A program made the translations under genes and the position numbers. Shown here one piece after another: positions 61,926-64,000 of a DNA stretch of 64,000 nt. Within the stretch, counting starts at the first letter, position 1. Every line of letters starts with the position of its first letter. The notes beneath the pieces were generated by a model, which was not told the DNA's origin, ran no database searches, and saw only the letters and a list, made by a program, of their open reading frames with translations. The stretch is taken from contig DWYN01000140.1 of NCBI GenBank assembly GCA_019118645.1, forward strand, positions 1 to 64,000. The letters run 5' to 3'. The DNA comes from Candidatus Blautia excrementipullorum. GTDB taxonomy: Bacteria > Bacillota > Clostridia > Lachnospirales > Lachnospiraceae.

Positions 61926-62234
61926 ATGACAAATAAAAATGTCTGTCCCGCCTGTCAGAAGAAAACAGAACGTTCTGAAGAGGAACGCAAAAAACTGATC
62001 AACCGTCTGAAGCGTATAGAGGGACAAATCAGAGGAATCATCGGAATGCTGGAAAATGACGCGTACTGCAATGATATCCTGATGCAGTCCGCTGCAGTCA
62101 ACGCTGCCGTCAATTCATTCAATAGAGAACTGCTTGCCAGTCACATCCGCTCCTGTGTAGCACGGGACATCCGGGAAGGGAAAGACGAAACGATTGACGA
62201 GCTTGTGGCGACTCTGCAGAAATTAATGAAATAA
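61926..62234 (+). CDS. csoR: CsoR-family copper-sensing repressor
   Basis: The 102-residue four-helix protein has the CsoR copper site Cys48, His73 and Cys77 (AYCND; SHIRSC) and the conserved RLKRIEGQIRGIIGMLEND. Cu(I) binding releases it from its operator. An extra Cys pair lies in the N-terminal tail (NVCPACQKK). AGGAGG lies 8 bases before the ATG. It heads an operon with the copper ATPase. Confidence 0.93.
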   Translation: MTNKNVCPACQKKTERSEEERKKLINRLKRIEGQIRGIIGMLENDAYCNDILMQSAAVNAAVNSFNRELLASHIRSCVARDIREGKDETIDELVATLQKLMK

Positions 62235-62266
62235 GATTATTAATATTTTAATCGGGAGGGATTTAT

Positions 62267-64000
62267 ATGGAACAATATACCGTAACCGGGATGAGCTGCG
62301 CAGCCTGCAGCGCCCGGGTGGAAAAGGCCGTCTCTCATGTTCCGGGAGTCACGTCCTGTTCGGTCAGCCTTCTGACTAATTCCATGGGAGTTGAGGGAAC
62401 CGCTTCTCCCCAGGAAATCATAAACGCCGTGGAACAGGCGGGATATGGCGCTTCCCTGAAAGGCGCGGCCAATGAAACAGTGTCCTCCTCCGCTGTGGAA
62501 GATGCTCTGGCAGATCACGAGACTCCAGTGCTGAAAAGACGTCTCATCGCCTCCATTGGCTTTCTGCTGGTTCTAATGTACTTTTCCATGGGACATATGA
62601 TGTGGGGATGGCCTCTGCCTTCATGGTTTGACGGCAATCACGTTGCCGTAGGGCTGGTCCAGCTCCTGCTGGCAGGTATTGTCATGGTAATTAACCAGAA
62701 ATTCTTTATCAGCGGCTTTAAGGCTCTGTGGCACCGGGCACCCAACATGGATACTCTTGTGGCCCTGGGTTCCATGGCATCCTTTGTATGGAGCGTTTAC
62801 GCGCTGTTTGCTATGACAAGGGCTCAGGTGGACGGGGATATGGAAGCTGTCATGGAATATATGATGGAGTTCTATTTTGAATCTGCAGCCATGATCCTGA
62901 CTCTGATCACCGTAGGAAAAATGCTGGAGGCCCGCTCCAAGGGAAAAACCACAGATGCTTTAAAAAGTCTCATGAAACTGGCACCAAAAACCGCCGTGGT
63001 TCTCAGAAACGGAAAAGAATCCACGGTTCCCATTGAACAGGTACACAAGGGCGATATCTTCCTGGTTCGTCCCGGGGAAAACATTCCTGTGGACGGCGTG
63101 ATCCTTGAGGGCACAAGCGCAGTCAATGAATCTGCTCTCACCGGGGAAAGTATTCCTGTTGACAAGGCTGCCGGGGATCTTGTTTCCGCAGCTACCGTTA
63201 ATCAGTCCGGTTTTATCAAATGCGAGGCAACCCGGGTGGGAGAAGATACCACCCTCTCCCAGATCATAAAAATGGTCAGCGACGCGGCCGCAACCAAGGC
63301 TCCCATTGCCAAGATCGCAGACCGTGTTTCCGGAGTCTTTGTTCCGGCGGTTATTACCATCGCCGTAATCACAACCATCGTCTGGCTGCTGGCCGGACAG
63401 ACCTTTGCCTATGCTCTGGCCCGCGGTATTTCTGTTCTTGTTATAAGCTGTCCCTGCGCTCTGGGTCTTGCCACTCCCGTGGCAATTATGGTAGGAAACG
63501 GAATGGGCGCCAAAAACGGCATCCTCTTTAAAACCGCCGTATCTCTGGAAGAGGCCGGAAGGATCCAGATCGTTGCCCTGGACAAAACAGGAACCATCAC
63601 CAGCGGTCAGCCGGAAGTCACAGATCTGCTTCCCTCCGATGGATTCTCAGAGGAAGAGCTGCTTTCCTATGCCCTTGCTCTGGAAAAGAAAAGCGAACAT
63701 CCTCTTGCCAAAGCCATTCTCAGCCGTGGAGAAAAGCTCCGGCTTGACGCCCCGGCGGTATCCGATTTCCATGCTCTTCCCGGAAACGGCCTCTCGGCGG
63801 TTCTGGATGGAGAAATACTTCTTGGCGGAAGCATGAAATTTATCGGGGAGCAGGTAACTGTTCCGGAGCATTTAAAAAAGAAAGCGGAGGCCCTTGCGGA
63901 AAATGGAAAAACACCTCTTCTGTTTGCAAAAGAAGGAAAACTGATCGGTATTATCGCTGTCGCCGACGTCATCAAAAAAGAAAGTCCCCAGGCAGTACGG
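62267..64000 (+). CDS. copA: Copper-translocating P-type ATPase CopA (partial, continues past the window)
   Basis: 578 residues are in the window and no stop is reached. One N-terminal heavy-metal domain with MSCAACSA (Cys11, Cys14) is followed by membrane helices, TGES (292-295), the CPC metal motif (395-397, VISCPCALG), the phosphorylation motif DKTGT (Asp439) and SEHPLAKAI (476-484). It pumps Cu(I) out of the cytosol. A Met/His-rich loop near residues 107-113 is seen between the first helices. GGGAGG precedes the ATG. It lies 32 bases after csoR. Confidence 0.95.
   Translation, partial: MEQYTVTGMSCAACSARVEKAVSHVPGVTSCSVSLLTNSMGVEGTASPQEIINAVEQAGYGASLKGAANETVSSSAVEDALADHETPVLKRRLIASIGFLLVLMYFSMGHMMWGWPLPSWFDGNHVAVGLVQLLLAGIVMVINQKFFISGFKALWHRAPNMDTLVALGSMASFVWSVYALFAMTRAQVDGDMEAVMEYMMEFYFESAAMILTLITVGKMLEARSKGKTTDALKSLMKLAPKTAVVLRNGKESTVPIEQVHKGDIFLVRPGENIPVDGVILEGTSAVNESALTGESIPVDKAAGDLVSAATVNQSGFIKCEATRVGEDTTLSQIIKMVSDAAATKAPIAKIADRVSGVFVPAVITIAVITTIVWLLAGQTFAYALARGISVLVISCPCALGLATPVAIMVGNGMGAKNGILFKTAVSLEEAGRIQIVALDKTGTITSGQPEVTDLLPSDGFSEEELLSYALALEKKSEHPLAKAILSRGEKLRLDAPAVSDFHALPGNGLSAVLDGEILLGGSMKFIGEQVTVPEHLKKKAEALAENGKTPLLFAKEGKLIGIIAVADVIKKESPQAVR

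Noticed and set aside
1-64000. tRNA, rRNA, insertion sequences, prophage genes
   Set aside because: No cloverleaf with a TTCGA-type arm, no rRNA segment, no transposase or integrase and no long terminal inverted repeats were seen.

Overview
The window looks like a chromosomal segment of a Gram-positive anaerobe of the class Clostridia, most likely a Lachnospiraceae gut bacterium. This is an inference from gene content: a reverse rubrerythrin plus a classical rubrerythrin, a GlgC/GlgD pair, a type II fatty acid cluster with FabK and a fused AccD-AccA, Clostridia-type ribosomal gene order, mid GC content, and sigma-A promoters with strong AGGAGG ribosome binding sites. I see no phage, insertion sequence, CRISPR array, tRNA or rRNA.

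Layout. 1-500: the end of a YjbQ-like gene and a small FeoA protein. 570-4900: a MarR regulator and a heterodimeric ABC exporter. 4929-8300: a VanS/VanR-type two-component system. 8515-11103: a LysR regulator divergent from aspartase. 11210-12994: an oxidative-stress block (PerR-like regulator, reverse rubrerythrin, rubrerythrin) with matching candidate Per boxes. 13077-14712: an HD nucleotidase and a D-Ala-D-Ala carboxypeptidase. 15158-17318: rpmG-secE-nusG-rplK-rplA, with two leader elements that resemble the 23S rRNA binding site of L1. 17519-22407: a complete branched-chain amino-acid ABC system (livJHMGF). 22709-25817: a polysaccharide or teichoic-acid exporter pair and a convergent polyprenyl-phosphate sugar transferase. 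26160-28416: glgC and glgD. 28470-30125: a large secreted repetitive protein. 30360-33993: a second heterodimeric ABC exporter pair, paralogous to the first. 34287-43636: one fatty-acid operon (fabH-acpP-fabK-fabD-fabG-fabF-accB-fabZ-accC-accDA) behind a strong promoter with a FabT-like operator.

43831-52606 is the most unusual part. A five-gene nickel/peptide-type ABC importer lies downstream of a LysR regulator. The LysR gene overlaps an 842-residue protein made of two related SAM methyltransferase domains flanking an M14 (AstE/aspartoacylase-like) zinc hydrolase. I regard this as the best candidate for an undescribed system: uptake plus processing, or synthesis plus recovery, of a small ligand.

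52764-55495: a lipid operon (GT28 glycolipid glycosyltransferase, PlsY-like acyltransferase) with an AEC permease. 55600-57192: a MATE transporter behind a structured leader. 57326-61264: small metabolic genes (DUF1648, DUF6506, DUF5655, arginase-like, zinc alcohol dehydrogenase, DUF2284). 61467-61660: intergenic repeats. 61853-64000: a CsoR repressor with twin operators and the start of a copper P-type ATPase cut by the window edge.

Specific start codons were preferred over the longest open frame wherever a ribosome binding site decided the matter.
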